Assembly: GCF_003752585.1 (NCBI RefSeq)
Contig: NZ_RKHR01000006.1
Coordinates: forward strand, 186,001-250,000
From: Sinobacterium caligoides
GTDB lineage: Bacteria; Pseudomonadota; Gammaproteobacteria; Pseudomonadales; Sinobacteriaceae
DNA length: 64,000 nt
Reading direction: 5' to 3'
The notes under the pieces are model-generated. The model had not been told where the DNA came from, did not search any database, and saw only the letters and a list, made by a program, of their open reading frames with translations. The position numbers and the translations under genes are program-made. This document shows, one piece after another, positions 31,797-40,632 of the stretch. Numbering within the stretch: position 1 is the stretch's first letter; the number at the start of each line of letters is the position of its first letter.

Positions 31797-32180
31797 ATGA
31801 ATAAACAACAAATCGCCGTTTTAACGCAGCGACTAGAACAGTCCGATATTCCGGACTATCAGTATGAGCTGCTCATCTACCTTATCGAGAGTTCTACAAA
31901 GGAGATTCTTAAACGGATTACCGACAACAAAAATAAAACATTTGAGGTCTATGGATCAGGTGTGATCTACCATGACCAGGACCCGAAATTTGGTGAGGTG
32001 GTTGAGATGTATAACATCCAATATAAAGAGACGTTTATGTTTCTCCCCTACGCCAACTTCGCGGCGATGATTAACGCCATCTTAGCGGGTAACACGCCGC
32101 CGAAGGCGCAACCCCTGAACGCGGTGGCAGAGGATAGGAGTGATTATGAAGAGTCGTCGGAGGAGTTTGGCTGGCAGTAG
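31797..32180 (+). CDS. Hypothetical protein of 127 residues
   Basis: A soluble protein without a signal peptide that I do not recognise. The start MNKQQIAVLTQRLEQ is chosen because AGGGAC lies four bases before the ATG. Residues 1-40 look helical and residues 45-90 look like beta strands (TFEVYGSGVIYHDQDP). The C-terminus is acidic (DRSDYEESSEEFGW). It sits between trkH and a degraded second trkH tail, which suggests that it arrived by insertion. Confidence 0.6.
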   Translation: MNKQQIAVLTQRLEQSDIPDYQYELLIYLIESSTKEILKRITDNKNKTFEVYGSGVIYHDQDPKFGEVVEMYNIQYKETFMFLPYANFAAMINAILAGNTPPKAQPLNAVAEDRSDYEESSEEFGWQ

Positions 32181-32210
32181 CTGGCGGCAGCGGTTAAAAA
32201 CCGCGGCAGC

Positions 32211-32266
32211 AAAATGGACTCTCTGCCTGGCCATGCTGCCCAGTCCGGCCTTTTGGAACCGCACAA
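32211..32266 (+). pseudogene. Degenerate duplicate of the trkH 3' end
   Basis: The bases resemble the end of trkH (31490-31573) in two blocks. TGGACTCTCTGCCTGGCCAT matches the trkH sequence with one change and continues through ATGCTGC. CCGGCCTTTTGG matches the last codons. About 45 bases between the blocks are missing. It is too short to be functional and marks a duplication or insertion around the gene at 31797-32180. Confidence 0.6.
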
Positions 32267-32388
32267 CGGCACAGCAAACTCCGACTAAAAATAAAAGTTA
32301 ATTACTTCGAGCCAACAAGACGACACAACAATATTTCGTTAGAGTAGTTGTCACCAATAATGACACAATACAACCACAGGGACTTTGT

Positions 32389-33240
32389 ATGGATTTTATT
32401 CCTATTTTAATCGCTATTTTATTTTCGCCGTTTGACGGCTTTAGTCTACTCAGTAGCGCGGGCGATACGCCTGTATTACATTACTATAGTGAGCTCGAGG
32501 CCGGCGAACCGATCACCCTGCAGTGCCTGAATAGCGATGGTGACTATGTCAATATCACCACCGCACAAGTCGGCCACCACAACTACAACGAAAACTTTAC
32601 CAACTTGCCGATCAGGCGCGCCAGTCTCGCCTTGCCTACCGGTAATCAATGCTCTGTCATTTCCAATCAGTCGACACTTAAAAAAATCTGGCCTGATAGC
32701 CCATGCACCCTGTGGTGGCAAGTTAGCTTCACCACCACCCAGACCTATCGTGTACTCCACAACGGCGAGGCCGTTAACCTATGGGATAATCTCGAGACTG
32801 CAAAATTTATCCGCTCGATCAAGGCTGGCGACAACATTCGCCTTGCCGCCAATGCAGTCAACTTAAACTCTACCAACCAACTGCAGTACTCTCAGTACAC
32901 GCGAGAGAGTGGCTACGCCGGCCCGCTAGCCAACTCCTATAAAGAGTATGGCGGCAATGGCATAAACTGTGGCGGCGATGTAGAAGGCTACAATACTGAT
33001 GACCAGATCAGCATCAGCTTTGGTATTAGCAACCCGCAAGATGATATCGGTTTGTTTAATTTCGGCTTTAACTACAAGGAGCCCAGCGGCACCATTTACG
33101 ACGACTATGAAAACCTTGAAGAGGATATTTACAAAGCCTACAAGAGAGGTTCTGAAGGGATGATTATCAACATCACTCGCCCAGAAGTCTGGGATATTAG
33201 TCTCGAGCAATGGGAGTATTTTCGCCAGCTACTGATTTAA
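32389..33240 (+). CDS. Exported hypothetical protein
   Basis: A 283-residue protein with a hydrophobic N-terminus (MDFIPILIAILFSPFDGF) that may be a signal peptide. The rest is rich in Asn, Tyr and Thr and looks like beta structure. Four cysteines occur at QCLN, QCSV, PCTLWW and NCGGD, consistent with disulfides outside the cytoplasm. AGGGA lies six bases before the ATG. I recognise no family. It precedes the CDI-like locus in the same direction and may belong to the same accessory block. Confidence 0.6.
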   Translation: MDFIPILIAILFSPFDGFSLLSSAGDTPVLHYYSELEAGEPITLQCLNSDGDYVNITTAQVGHHNYNENFTNLPIRRASLALPTGNQCSVISNQSTLKKIWPDSPCTLWWQVSFTTTQTYRVLHNGEAVNLWDNLETAKFIRSIKAGDNIRLAANAVNLNSTNQLQYSQYTRESGYAGPLANSYKEYGGNGINCGGDVEGYNTDDQISISFGISNPQDDIGLFNFGFNYKEPSGTIYDDYENLEEDIYKAYKRGSEGMIINITRPEVWDISLEQWEYFRQLLI

Positions 33241-33601
33241 TACGGGTCAGTTTTATTATTTTAACCTTTCAATTATTGCTGCATCGTTTCAACGCTGCAG
33301 CATGCCTTTCTCCTCGCCCCCTCTCCCTTTCCCTTTCCGTCTCCATCTCACCGTGATATTGCTAACCCCATTTTTTATGACAAACGCATGTAAAAACATT
33401 TAACTATTATTCAGCATTACAATAATGTTAGCATCGCGGCTAATTATTTTAAAAAAAAATACAATGACTACGATTCTTATCGTATTGGATTACATGCTCA
33501 GTGAGCTCAAGCAAACTTGAACGATCACGCTGAGTAACAATAAAAAACCGATCGGCCCCTGACGGCTGCTCGACCTTGGATACAGAAGAAGAAATTCGTC
33601 A
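33241..33601 (+). other. Intergenic region before the CDI-like locus
   Basis: This 361-bp gap is AT-rich in its middle. It has an imperfect hairpin (GCTGCA with TGCAGC near 33278-33302) after the preceding gene, but no T run follows, so a terminator is doubtful. The promoter of the exoprotein genes is expected here. I cannot identify it confidently. Confidence 0.35.
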
Positions 33602-35920
33602 ATGAAAATGCAACGATTGTCTCTACGCCGCTTATGGTGCGTGGCTGCTGTGTGTGCGCTGTTGCCCACGCTCAGCCAGGCTAACACGATTACTCCTACC
33701 AGCGCTGGCTCGGCAGTGACCCACGCCTCATCGAGTGGGTTAGATGTGCTAAAACCGGTCAAGGCGAACGCAAACGGCCTGTCGATTAACCACTTCAGCC
33801 AGTTTAAGCTCAATAATAACGATCTGCAGATTCTTAACGTGGCCGCCGATGAAGACAGTACCGCGGCAACCACCATCGTGTTAATCGCCAATGAGTTTTT
33901 ATTGCAACAGCACATCGAGCTGGTCGGCGCGCCCGCCAACTTGGTGTTGTTATCAACGGCCAATGCCGGCGACATCAGCTGTTTTAATTGTAGTTTTACC
34001 GGCTTTCATCGCCTCAGCCTTAGCGCCGCCAGATCAGACAGTAATTTCAGCCACGATGTTGGGGTACTGGCCTCGACCCCGGGCGGCCAGGTGACCGTCG
34101 ACAATCTCGATGCCGCCGGCATTCTATCAGTTGAGCTGCAAGCCAATAACGTTGTACTACAGGGGCCAATCAATACCCATCTGGCCGCCACGAAAAACAG
34201 CCAAGGGCAATACCAAGCCGCCCCCGTCGGTAGCCATAGTATTGGTGCCGGTGGCGTTAATCTAATGCTCGGCCGGCTCAGCTGGGATTACGACCAACAG
34301 CAAATCACCCGCAGCCAAAGCAGCGGCAGCGCCACATTGAACGGCAGTATCCGCAGTACCGACGTGCTGATTAACAGCGCCTCACCGCTGACCCTCAACA
34401 CCAGCATCGACAGCCGCAGCGACGCTATCGCCAGCCAATATTTTAATGGCGCCAGCTATCTACCGGTCGAGCGTGTGCGCGTGCATGATTTCGGTAGTGG
34501 CACCACCACCATTAACGGCACCATACGCAGTAACCGCAGCGTTGCGATCAACAGCGGCGGCGCACTGCAGCTGAATAAAGCCGGCAACCTCATTCACGCC
34601 TACCATGTCGAGCTGATTGCAAAAAATAAATTATTTAATAGCAGCACCATCAGCGGTAACGAGTTGCACCTCGCCGGTGGCCAACTGGTCAACCGCGGTA
34701 GCCTCAATGCCGAGCAACGCCTAGAAGCCTGGGCCGACTACACCCTTGCCAACGAGTTTGGCGGCGAGATCAGCGGCGCCAGTATGTTGTTGCAATCCGC
34801 CCGTGGCATCGTGCGCAACGGCTCGCGCACACCCTATATTCCCACTGTGGAAAACAACACGCTGTTAACGATCAACAGCAATGAAGCCTATCAGTACCAG
34901 AAAGGCGGCACCTACTACCGCAGCGGTATGAACGTCGACGGCAAAGGGCAAAAAACCAGCGATCTGTCTGGTAAAATCACCGCCAATATTCTCGAGATTA
35001 AAGCACGCGCTTTCGAAAATATTAATCCGGTGTGGAAAAAAAATCGCTCTGCAGAAACAGAATCACAATTTAAACATAAAAATATATGCATGGGGGCAAA
35101 TCACCCTCTCATTGTAGTCGAAGGTGATTGGGAGAACAGAAAGGCCTGGTCCCCGACCTTCGATAATGTATTCTTTCATGAAAAGGACCAAAAACAGGTA
35201 TCCATATCTGCAGAAACCACCCTAAGCATTGTCACTTCCGACTACATCTTAAATAGCTCTGCTGAGATAACCCTCAATCACTCTGTCGGTTCTATCAACT
35301 TTCAATCCAAACAATTTCTAAATGAGCGCTACCGATCTGCCGCTGGGTTAATAGCAAGATCCTGGGAATTTAAAATGATATTTTGTGATTCAGGTAACCC
35401 AAACCTTGCATTAACTACGGATAAATTTGAATTTGCGAGTCGTCGCTATATCGATTCGCCATCCGCAACATTGATCTCGCTAGCCAATCTAAAAGCAAGA
35501 TTAACTCAACGTTTCTACAACAACGCCGCCTATATCGAGATCTATGGTGATGCTTACTTCGATAGCCCGCGTGTGAGCGATATCGGCAACAGCCATGCTA
35601 AAGAAGATTATTTTACTGCAGATTATCATAACGCTGTAGATAAGCATTCAGTCGTAGAAAAACAAACTGACAGCTTATTTTTAATTCACGGCAATACCTA
35701 TGGTCGAAAAGTAGCCACAACAGAGTCGCCTTATACAACGAAGTTAAGCGTTGAAAATATTAACGTGCTCGACCAGTTTAAAGCACAAGCTGGCGCTACC
35801 GTTACAGAAAATACGACAAAAGAAGAAACCGTTACAATGTATCGAAAAATCGTCGAACTAGCGAAACAAATGGCTGCGTGGATCAACAGCCTCTTCGATG
35901 AAATGGACTGGTGGAATTAA
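33602..35920 (+). CDS. Two-partner-secretion exoprotein with filamentous-hemagglutinin-type N-terminus
   Basis: A 772-residue protein with a signal peptide (basic MKMQRLSLRRLW, hydrophobic core, LSQANT). A TPS-like domain covers about residues 35-260: GLSINHFSQFKLNNNDLQ near 60, and a CxxC pair C127/C130 in DISCFNCSF, as in proteobacterial TpsA proteins. Beta-helix-like repeats continue to about residue 460. The last 300 residues are more AT-rich and differ in style. It would be exported to the periplasm and cross the outer membrane through a TpsB pore, but no TpsB gene is nearby. It ends four bases before the next exoprotein gene. The domain call is by pattern. Confidence 0.72.
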   Translation: MKMQRLSLRRLWCVAAVCALLPTLSQANTITPTSAGSAVTHASSSGLDVLKPVKANANGLSINHFSQFKLNNNDLQILNVAADEDSTAATTIVLIANEFLLQQHIELVGAPANLVLLSTANAGDISCFNCSFTGFHRLSLSAARSDSNFSHDVGVLASTPGGQVTVDNLDAAGILSVELQANNVVLQGPINTHLAATKNSQGQYQAAPVGSHSIGAGGVNLMLGRLSWDYDQQQITRSQSSGSATLNGSIRSTDVLINSASPLTLNTSIDSRSDAIASQYFNGASYLPVERVRVHDFGSGTTTINGTIRSNRSVAINSGGALQLNKAGNLIHAYHVELIAKNKLFNSSTISGNELHLAGGQLVNRGSLNAEQRLEAWADYTLANEFGGEISGASMLLQSARGIVRNGSRTPYIPTVENNTLLTINSNEAYQYQKGGTYYRSGMNVDGKGQKTSDLSGKITANILEIKARAFENINPVWKKNRSAETESQFKHKNICMGANHPLIVVEGDWENRKAWSPTFDNVFFHEKDQKQVSISAETTLSIVTSDYILNSSAEITLNHSVGSINFQSKQFLNERYRSAAGLIARSWEFKMIFCDSGNPNLALTTDKFEFASRRYIDSPSATLISLANLKARLTQRFYNNAAYIEIYGDAYFDSPRVSDIGNSHAKEDYFTADYHNAVDKHSVVEKQTDSLFLIHGNTYGRKVATTESPYTTKLSVENINVLDQFKAQAGATVTENTTKEETVTMYRKIVELAKQMAAWINSLFDEMDWWN

Positions 35921-35924
35921 TAAT

Positions 35925-38900
35925 ATGTTCAGTAAAAATCTCAGAATCACCTCGCTGGTCACGCTGTTTTTCTTCGTCTTCCAGATTCCCATCGTTGCCT
36001 ATGCTCAAGGCCTCAGCGCCGCGCAAGTCACCGCCCATGTCGCCGGCAACCCCAGCTATGAGTATAGCGACAACAGCCGCTACCAGTACCAGGCCGCCAG
36101 CTATATCCAGCCACCGGCAATCAGCCGCGGCATCGAGCACTTTGGCAAAACGCTGCAGCAGCAGAGTAAAACCACGCTCGGGCAAGCTCTGCTGGTGCCA
36201 ATCAGCAACGGCGACATCACCTTTTTTATCGAGACCTTTCCCGCAGCCAATCAGCCGCTGATCGGCACCGACTTTGTCCAGAGCCGGTTCATCCGCGCCC
36301 AGGTGCAGGAGTTGCTCGGCCGCACGCTGATCGATCAAAACCGTGACGGCAGCGAAAACCAACAACTGGTCAGCCTCTACCAGAACGCCCTCAGCTACGC
36401 CCAGAAGCACAGCAACGCCCGCTTCGGTCAGCCGCTGGGGCTATCGCAGCAGGATAACGGCACCGCCTATGACTTTCTATGGCCAGAGAGCCGGCTGGTA
36501 AACGGCGTCAACGTCTTAGTGCCGGTGCTCTATCTCGCCGGTGCCACCTACGAGGCACAGCGTGTCGATGCCCAGGTCACCGAGTTCAACGGCGACATCA
36601 CCAACTTTGGCTCCATCAGCATCACCAATGCCACGGTTAAGCTTGGCCGCGACAGCTTTATCAGCGTGCTCAACGACCTTACCCTCGACAACGGCCACAT
36701 CGCCGCCGCCGGCGATCTCGAAATTGTCGCCGGCGGTAACGTCAGCCTGTTAGCCAGCCAGCTCGATGCACAGGGCAACCTCACTATCGAGGCCGAATCG
36801 TTCATGGCCGCCACCCCGGTAGTCCATCACTTTGGCAGCAGCGATGCTAATTTCAACAGCCTAGGCGAAATCACCTCGATCACTGCTGGCGGCGACATCA
36901 CCATCACCAGCCGCGGCAATATTGAACTCTACGGCGTTCATGTAAGCGCCGGTGAGGCCATCACCTTCGATGCCGACGGGCGTATCTACATTGGCAGCAC
37001 CGAAGTCACCAACAGTTACGACAATGGCAAAAGCAACGGCTCGACCATTCACTACCTGCAAAGCAAACTCACCGCCGACGAGACCATTCGCCTCATCGCC
37101 GGCACCGACATCGTCATCGATGCCGCCGAGATCGTCAGCAACCGCGGCCATATCGAACTGTTAGCCCAGTACGGCATCACCATTGAAGATGACATGCAGG
37201 CGACCAGCTATTACAAGAAAACCGATGACGAAGAGATATCCTCTTACAAGACCGTCGCCATTCGCGCCCTGTTAGACGCCGGTAAAGGCGTGCGCCTGCA
37301 CACCGAATACGGCGATATTAGGCTGAAAGCCGCCGACCTGCGCAGTACCGAAGGCACTCGAGCTAGCGCACAAAACGGCGCCGTCAACCTACTGATGTCG
37401 ATCGAAAACGACCAGTACAGCTACAGCGGCACCGACGAGGGCATGTGGACCACCACCACCAAGAACTACGGTCACAATAAAGAGACCGGTGTCTACAACA
37501 CTGTGGTTGGCGGCTTCAGTGTCGAGGCCCTCAACGGTATTACCGTACAATACGAAGACGACGACACACTCAGCCTATCGCAACAGGTCGACAAACTCTC
37601 GCAACAACCCGATATGGCCTGGATGGCAACGTTGATGGAGCAACATCCCGACGCTGACTGGCAGGCGATGGAGCTCGAGTACGAGACCTGGAAAGAAGAG
37701 AACACCACCCTCAGTGGCGCAGCGATGGCGATCATCATTGTTGTCGTCACCGTCGTCACCGCTGGGGCTGGTACCGGACCTGCCGCTGCAGGCGGAGCAG
37801 CAGCTGGTAGCGCAGCCAGTGCAGCAGGTGCTAGTGCCGCTGTAACTGCAACAGTTGCTTCAGCGACTAATGTCGCGATCTCTGCAGGGTTAAGCGCGAT
37901 GGCCACGCAATCTGCCGTCGCCACCGCCAACGGCCTGCTCAATGGTGATAGTTTCAGTGACATCATGAAGGAGATTCATTCTGATGAAAATTTAAAGAAT
38001 GTTGCGACTGCAATGATTACCGCTGGCGTTATCGATGCTATTGGTACCACCTTCTTCACCCCTTCGACCGAAGAAATCGAAGCAGCTCGCGAGGCCGCCG
38101 AAGCGCAGGCGGCTAAAGATGGGCTCGACATATTTAAAGACGCTAAAGAAATTGCCGCACGAGTAGAAAAGGCCGTCGAAGCCCTACATGAGCTTTCTTT
38201 TGCCCAGCAAGCAACCCAATTAGTCGTCAACAGCGCTGTTCGCACCAGTATTTCAACCATGGTCAATGGCGGCAATCTCGATGACTTCACCGACGCCTTC
38301 GGCTACGCCTTGGGCAGTAGCTTAGTCTCCTATGTTGGCGAAGATATAGCTGGGCATATTGGTGGCTCTGAGATGGACAAGCTGTCGAAATACCTGGCTC
38401 ACTTTGCCCTAGGCTGTGGTCTCGGCGTATTGCAACACGGTGTCGAAGGTCACGGCTCTGATAGAGCCAGCGAATCCTGTGCCTCCGGCGCGGCAGGTGC
38501 CGTGGTCGGTGAGCTTGCCGGGGAATTCTATAACGAGATTACCCACACGGACTTTAGTGAGCTCAACAGATGGCATGCACAGGGTGCCGGCTTTGCTGAA
38601 GTATTAAGCATTATGACCATTCATATGGCCGGCGGTGACTATCAAATTGCCGGTATGACAGGCCGTAACGCCGCCGAGAATAATGCGCTATCGATTGTTG
38701 AAAAGTTCCGCCTGATTAAACAAACCGCGATGTGTCTCTCTGGTCCCCAGCCAGCCGCGTGCCTCACCAATACTGCCACCAACGCATACAGCAAGTACCT
38801 CGCCAACGATGCTGCGGTTCGCGAAGGCTTCATGATTGGTTTGGATGATGCAGCTACGGGATATAAAGAACTGCCTGCGAACGTTTACGCACTCGCCTCG

Positions 38901-39851
38901 TTGATTATGCAGGGCGAGATGGATCAGGTGCTGAACCTGATGCAGGAGTCGATAGCCTCGATGCCACAAGCCTTGGCCGACGAAGTTACAGAGTTGGTCG
39001 ACTCGTCGTTTAAGTATATTGTCACCGCCGAGAACGAGGGTGACTACCAGCAGGTGGGTAAAAGCATGTCCAAGGTGGCCGTCGCAGCCGCCGAGTATGC
39101 CCTGACCGCCGGCGGCGCTACGCTGCTCAAAAGCCTGAAAACCATTGCTAAAGGCCCTAATGGGGATCGCGACTATACCCAACATGACAATCGAGACGAC
39201 CTGTACAAAGACTATAATGAGCGTGTCGCCTTCGATCGTCACAAGCAAGAACTACTTGAGCAAACGGTACAGTGGAAAGATTATGACGAGTTCGCCGGCA
39301 GTAGGTCTAAGTTCGATTTAAACTATTGGGAAGGTGGGCGAAAAACCGACGCCGTTGAAGTAAATATGGCGCAGGCTAATATCCGCTGGGAAGACGGTGG
39401 CCTGGACCCGGACCATGGCCTCGTCAGTAAGAGTGCGATATCCTGGAAGCTGGGGACGGTGGTAGAGGATGTTATACTCAAAAAAGGTACCCGCGTCTGG
39501 ACGGTGGAGAGGTTTGACGCTAATAAGCCTGGGTACTGGTCGACCACACAAACCTTTAGTAGCATGGCAGAGGCCCGCGATGCCCTCGCCTTACTACCAA
39601 TGTTCAGTAAACCGATAGGCGAGCGGTACGTGATGCGTGAATACAAAGTCATCAACGAAAACGGTGTGCGTGCCCGCTCCGGTACCGCTGGAGCACTCAG
39701 CGAAAACGGTATTCACTATGGCGGCAATTCACCACAGTATGAATATGTAGAAGATTTTCGGGATAAACCTGGCTCTACCGCGCCCCCTAAGTGGCAGGGT
39801 TTTTTCAAAAAGACCGGTAATGTAATCAACTTGGGAACGGAGACGCTTTGA
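35925..39851 (+). CDS. CDI-type exoprotein with DUF637-like region and C-terminal toxin tip
   Basis: A 1308-residue protein with its own signal peptide (MFSKNLRITSLVTLFFFVFQ, cut near AYAQ). GGTGGA lies about seven bases before the ATG. FHA-like beta-helix repeats occupy roughly residues 195-480 (pattern ITITSRGNIELYGVHVSAGE). A hydrophobic Ala/Gly-rich DUF637-like region follows at about 596-720 (GAAMAIIIVVVTVVTAGAG). A helical pretoxin region leads to a variable tip of about 130 residues. The tip has WTVERFDANKPGYWSTTQT, RYVMREYKV and GGNSPQYEYV, a layout reminiscent of ADP-ribosyltransferase- or TNT-like polymorphic toxins; that assignment is tentative. The probable immunity gene begins one base after the stop. 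Confidence 0.75.
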   Translation: MFSKNLRITSLVTLFFFVFQIPIVAYAQGLSAAQVTAHVAGNPSYEYSDNSRYQYQAASYIQPPAISRGIEHFGKTLQQQSKTTLGQALLVPISNGDITFFIETFPAANQPLIGTDFVQSRFIRAQVQELLGRTLIDQNRDGSENQQLVSLYQNALSYAQKHSNARFGQPLGLSQQDNGTAYDFLWPESRLVNGVNVLVPVLYLAGATYEAQRVDAQVTEFNGDITNFGSISITNATVKLGRDSFISVLNDLTLDNGHIAAAGDLEIVAGGNVSLLASQLDAQGNLTIEAESFMAATPVVHHFGSSDANFNSLGEITSITAGGDITITSRGNIELYGVHVSAGEAITFDADGRIYIGSTEVTNSYDNGKSNGSTIHYLQSKLTADETIRLIAGTDIVIDAAEIVSNRGHIELLAQYGITIEDDMQATSYYKKTDDEEISSYKTVAIRALLDAGKGVRLHTEYGDIRLKAADLRSTEGTRASAQNGAVNLLMSIENDQYSYSGTDEGMWTTTTKNYGHNKETGVYNTVVGGFSVEALNGITVQYEDDDTLSLSQQVDKLSQQPDMAWMATLMEQHPDADWQAMELEYETWKEENTTLSGAAMAIIIVVVTVVTAGAGTGPAAAGGAAAGSAASAAGASAAVTATVASATNVAISAGLSAMATQSAVATANGLLNGDSFSDIMKEIHSDENLKNVATAMITAGVIDAIGTTFFTPSTEEIEAAREAAEAQAAKDGLDIFKDAKEIAARVEKAVEALHELSFAQQATQLVVNSAVRTSISTMVNGGNLDDFTDAFGYALGSSLVSYVGEDIAGHIGGSEMDKLSKYLAHFALGCGLGVLQHGVEGHGSDRASESCASGAAGAVVGELAGEFYNEITHTDFSELNRWHAQGAGFAEVLSIMTIHMAGGDYQIAGMTGRNAAENNALSIVEKFRLIKQTAMCLSGPQPAACLTNTATNAYSKYLANDAAVREGFMIGLDDAATGYKELPANVYALASLIMQGEMDQVLNLMQESIASMPQALADEVTELVDSSFKYIVTAENEGDYQQVGKSMSKVAVAAAEYALTAGGATLLKSLKTIAKGPNGDRDYTQHDNRDDLYKDYNERVAFDRHKQELLEQTVQWKDYDEFAGSRSKFDLNYWEGGRKTDAVEVNMAQANIRWEDGGLDPDHGLVSKSAISWKLGTVVEDVILKKGTRVWTVERFDANKPGYWSTTQTFSSMAEARDALALLPMFSKPIGERYVMREYKVINENGVRARSGTAGALSENGIHYGGNSPQYEYVEDFRDKPGSTAPPKWQGFFKKTGNVINLGTETL

Positions 39852-39852
39852 T

Positions 39853-40380
39853 ATGAAGAAAATTGAAAATCTACACTTTGTAAATCTCGAAGGGGAGAAA
39901 ATTGCCGTTAACCTTGGCGTTTGGTGTAATGAGATTCACCAAGCAGATTACCCAAAGTGCTCAGCCTACCGATCTATGACCTGGGGTGATCAACTTCAGT
40001 ATCATTATACACCCGACGACAATTATTCCGGCCCTAGACTCTATGCCTACCCCTCACCCGATATGCGCTATTTATTTATCTCACATTGGCTGTCTAACCA
40101 CACGGTCTTATCAATCATCCTCGATGCCGAAGGCAACAAAGTGGCCGACATCGCCCCACCTGAGCGGCTGTCGACTGGCTTGGGCGGCCGCCGCGGCGGC
40201 ACCCCCAACAGCCGCCACTACCTCGATGAACCTGTACAATTTCGCTGGAGCGACGACCCTACGCTGATGATTATCGGCTACCTGGCCTGCGAAAAAAATC
40301 AGATAGTCGAATACCGCCGCTATCATCTCGACAGCGGCTGCTTCGACGAAAAGGTTGAAAAGTTAATAAGCTACGACTAG
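39853..40380 (+). CDS. Probable immunity protein for the upstream toxin
   Basis: A 175-residue soluble protein with no signal peptide, starting one base after the stop of the toxin gene. It shows a beta-rich pattern with many aromatic residues (MTWGDQLQYHYTP, MRYLFISHWLSNH). I recognise no named family. The immunity role is inferred only from position: CDI and other polymorphic-toxin loci place the cognate immunity gene directly after the toxin tip. Confidence 0.65.
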   Translation: MKKIENLHFVNLEGEKIAVNLGVWCNEIHQADYPKCSAYRSMTWGDQLQYHYTPDDNYSGPRLYAYPSPDMRYLFISHWLSNHTVLSIILDAEGNKVADIAPPERLSTGLGGRRGGTPNSRHYLDEPVQFRWSDDPTLMIIGYLACEKNQIVEYRRYHLDSGCFDEKVEKLISYD

Positions 40381-40398
40381 GGAGGAAAAAGAAAAATC

Positions 40399-40605
40399 GC
40401 TCAAGTCGCGCACATCACGACACCAAGCAGCAGCACAGCGCGCATTAAATTTTGCACTGTGCTCTGGGGGGATGAAAAGAAAAAGCGGCGTGGCTTTGCT
40501 TGATGATGCTTAACCAGATCACTCACAGCAAAGCCTTATTCAATAAAAAACGCCAGCCTTTTTTGGCTGGCGCGTTTTTTTAAAGCTTGTAATTCATCCC
40601 CAGCG
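40399..40605 (+). repeat. CDI-array repeat, copy 1, with fragment of the DUF2860 gene end
   Basis: First of four copies of a repeat that begins GCTCAAGTCGCGCACATCAC. It has two perfect inverted repeats: AGCACAG/CTGTGCT and GGCTTTGCT/AGCAAAGCC. This copy continues into a terminator hairpin and, at 40581-40605, bases that on the minus strand read LGMNYKL and a stop. That is almost the same as the end of the outer-membrane protein gene at 42876-43859. Copy 4 has the same structure. Confidence 0.8.
40545..40579 (+). terminator. Bidirectional terminator hairpin in repeat copy 1
   Basis: CGCCAGCC pairs with GGCTGGCG around six T. Six A precede it and seven T follow shortly after, so it could stop transcription from either side. 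It lies downstream of the probable immunity gene and is a copy of the hairpin next to the DUF2860 gene. Confidence 0.75.
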
Positions 40606-40632
40606 AAACAATGATGAGGGCAGATCTAAATA

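Noticed and set aside
33602-39851. The two exoprotein frames as one gene broken by a frameshift
   Set aside because: The second frame has its own plausible signal peptide and a GGTGGA before its ATG four bases past the first stop, so two genes fit better.
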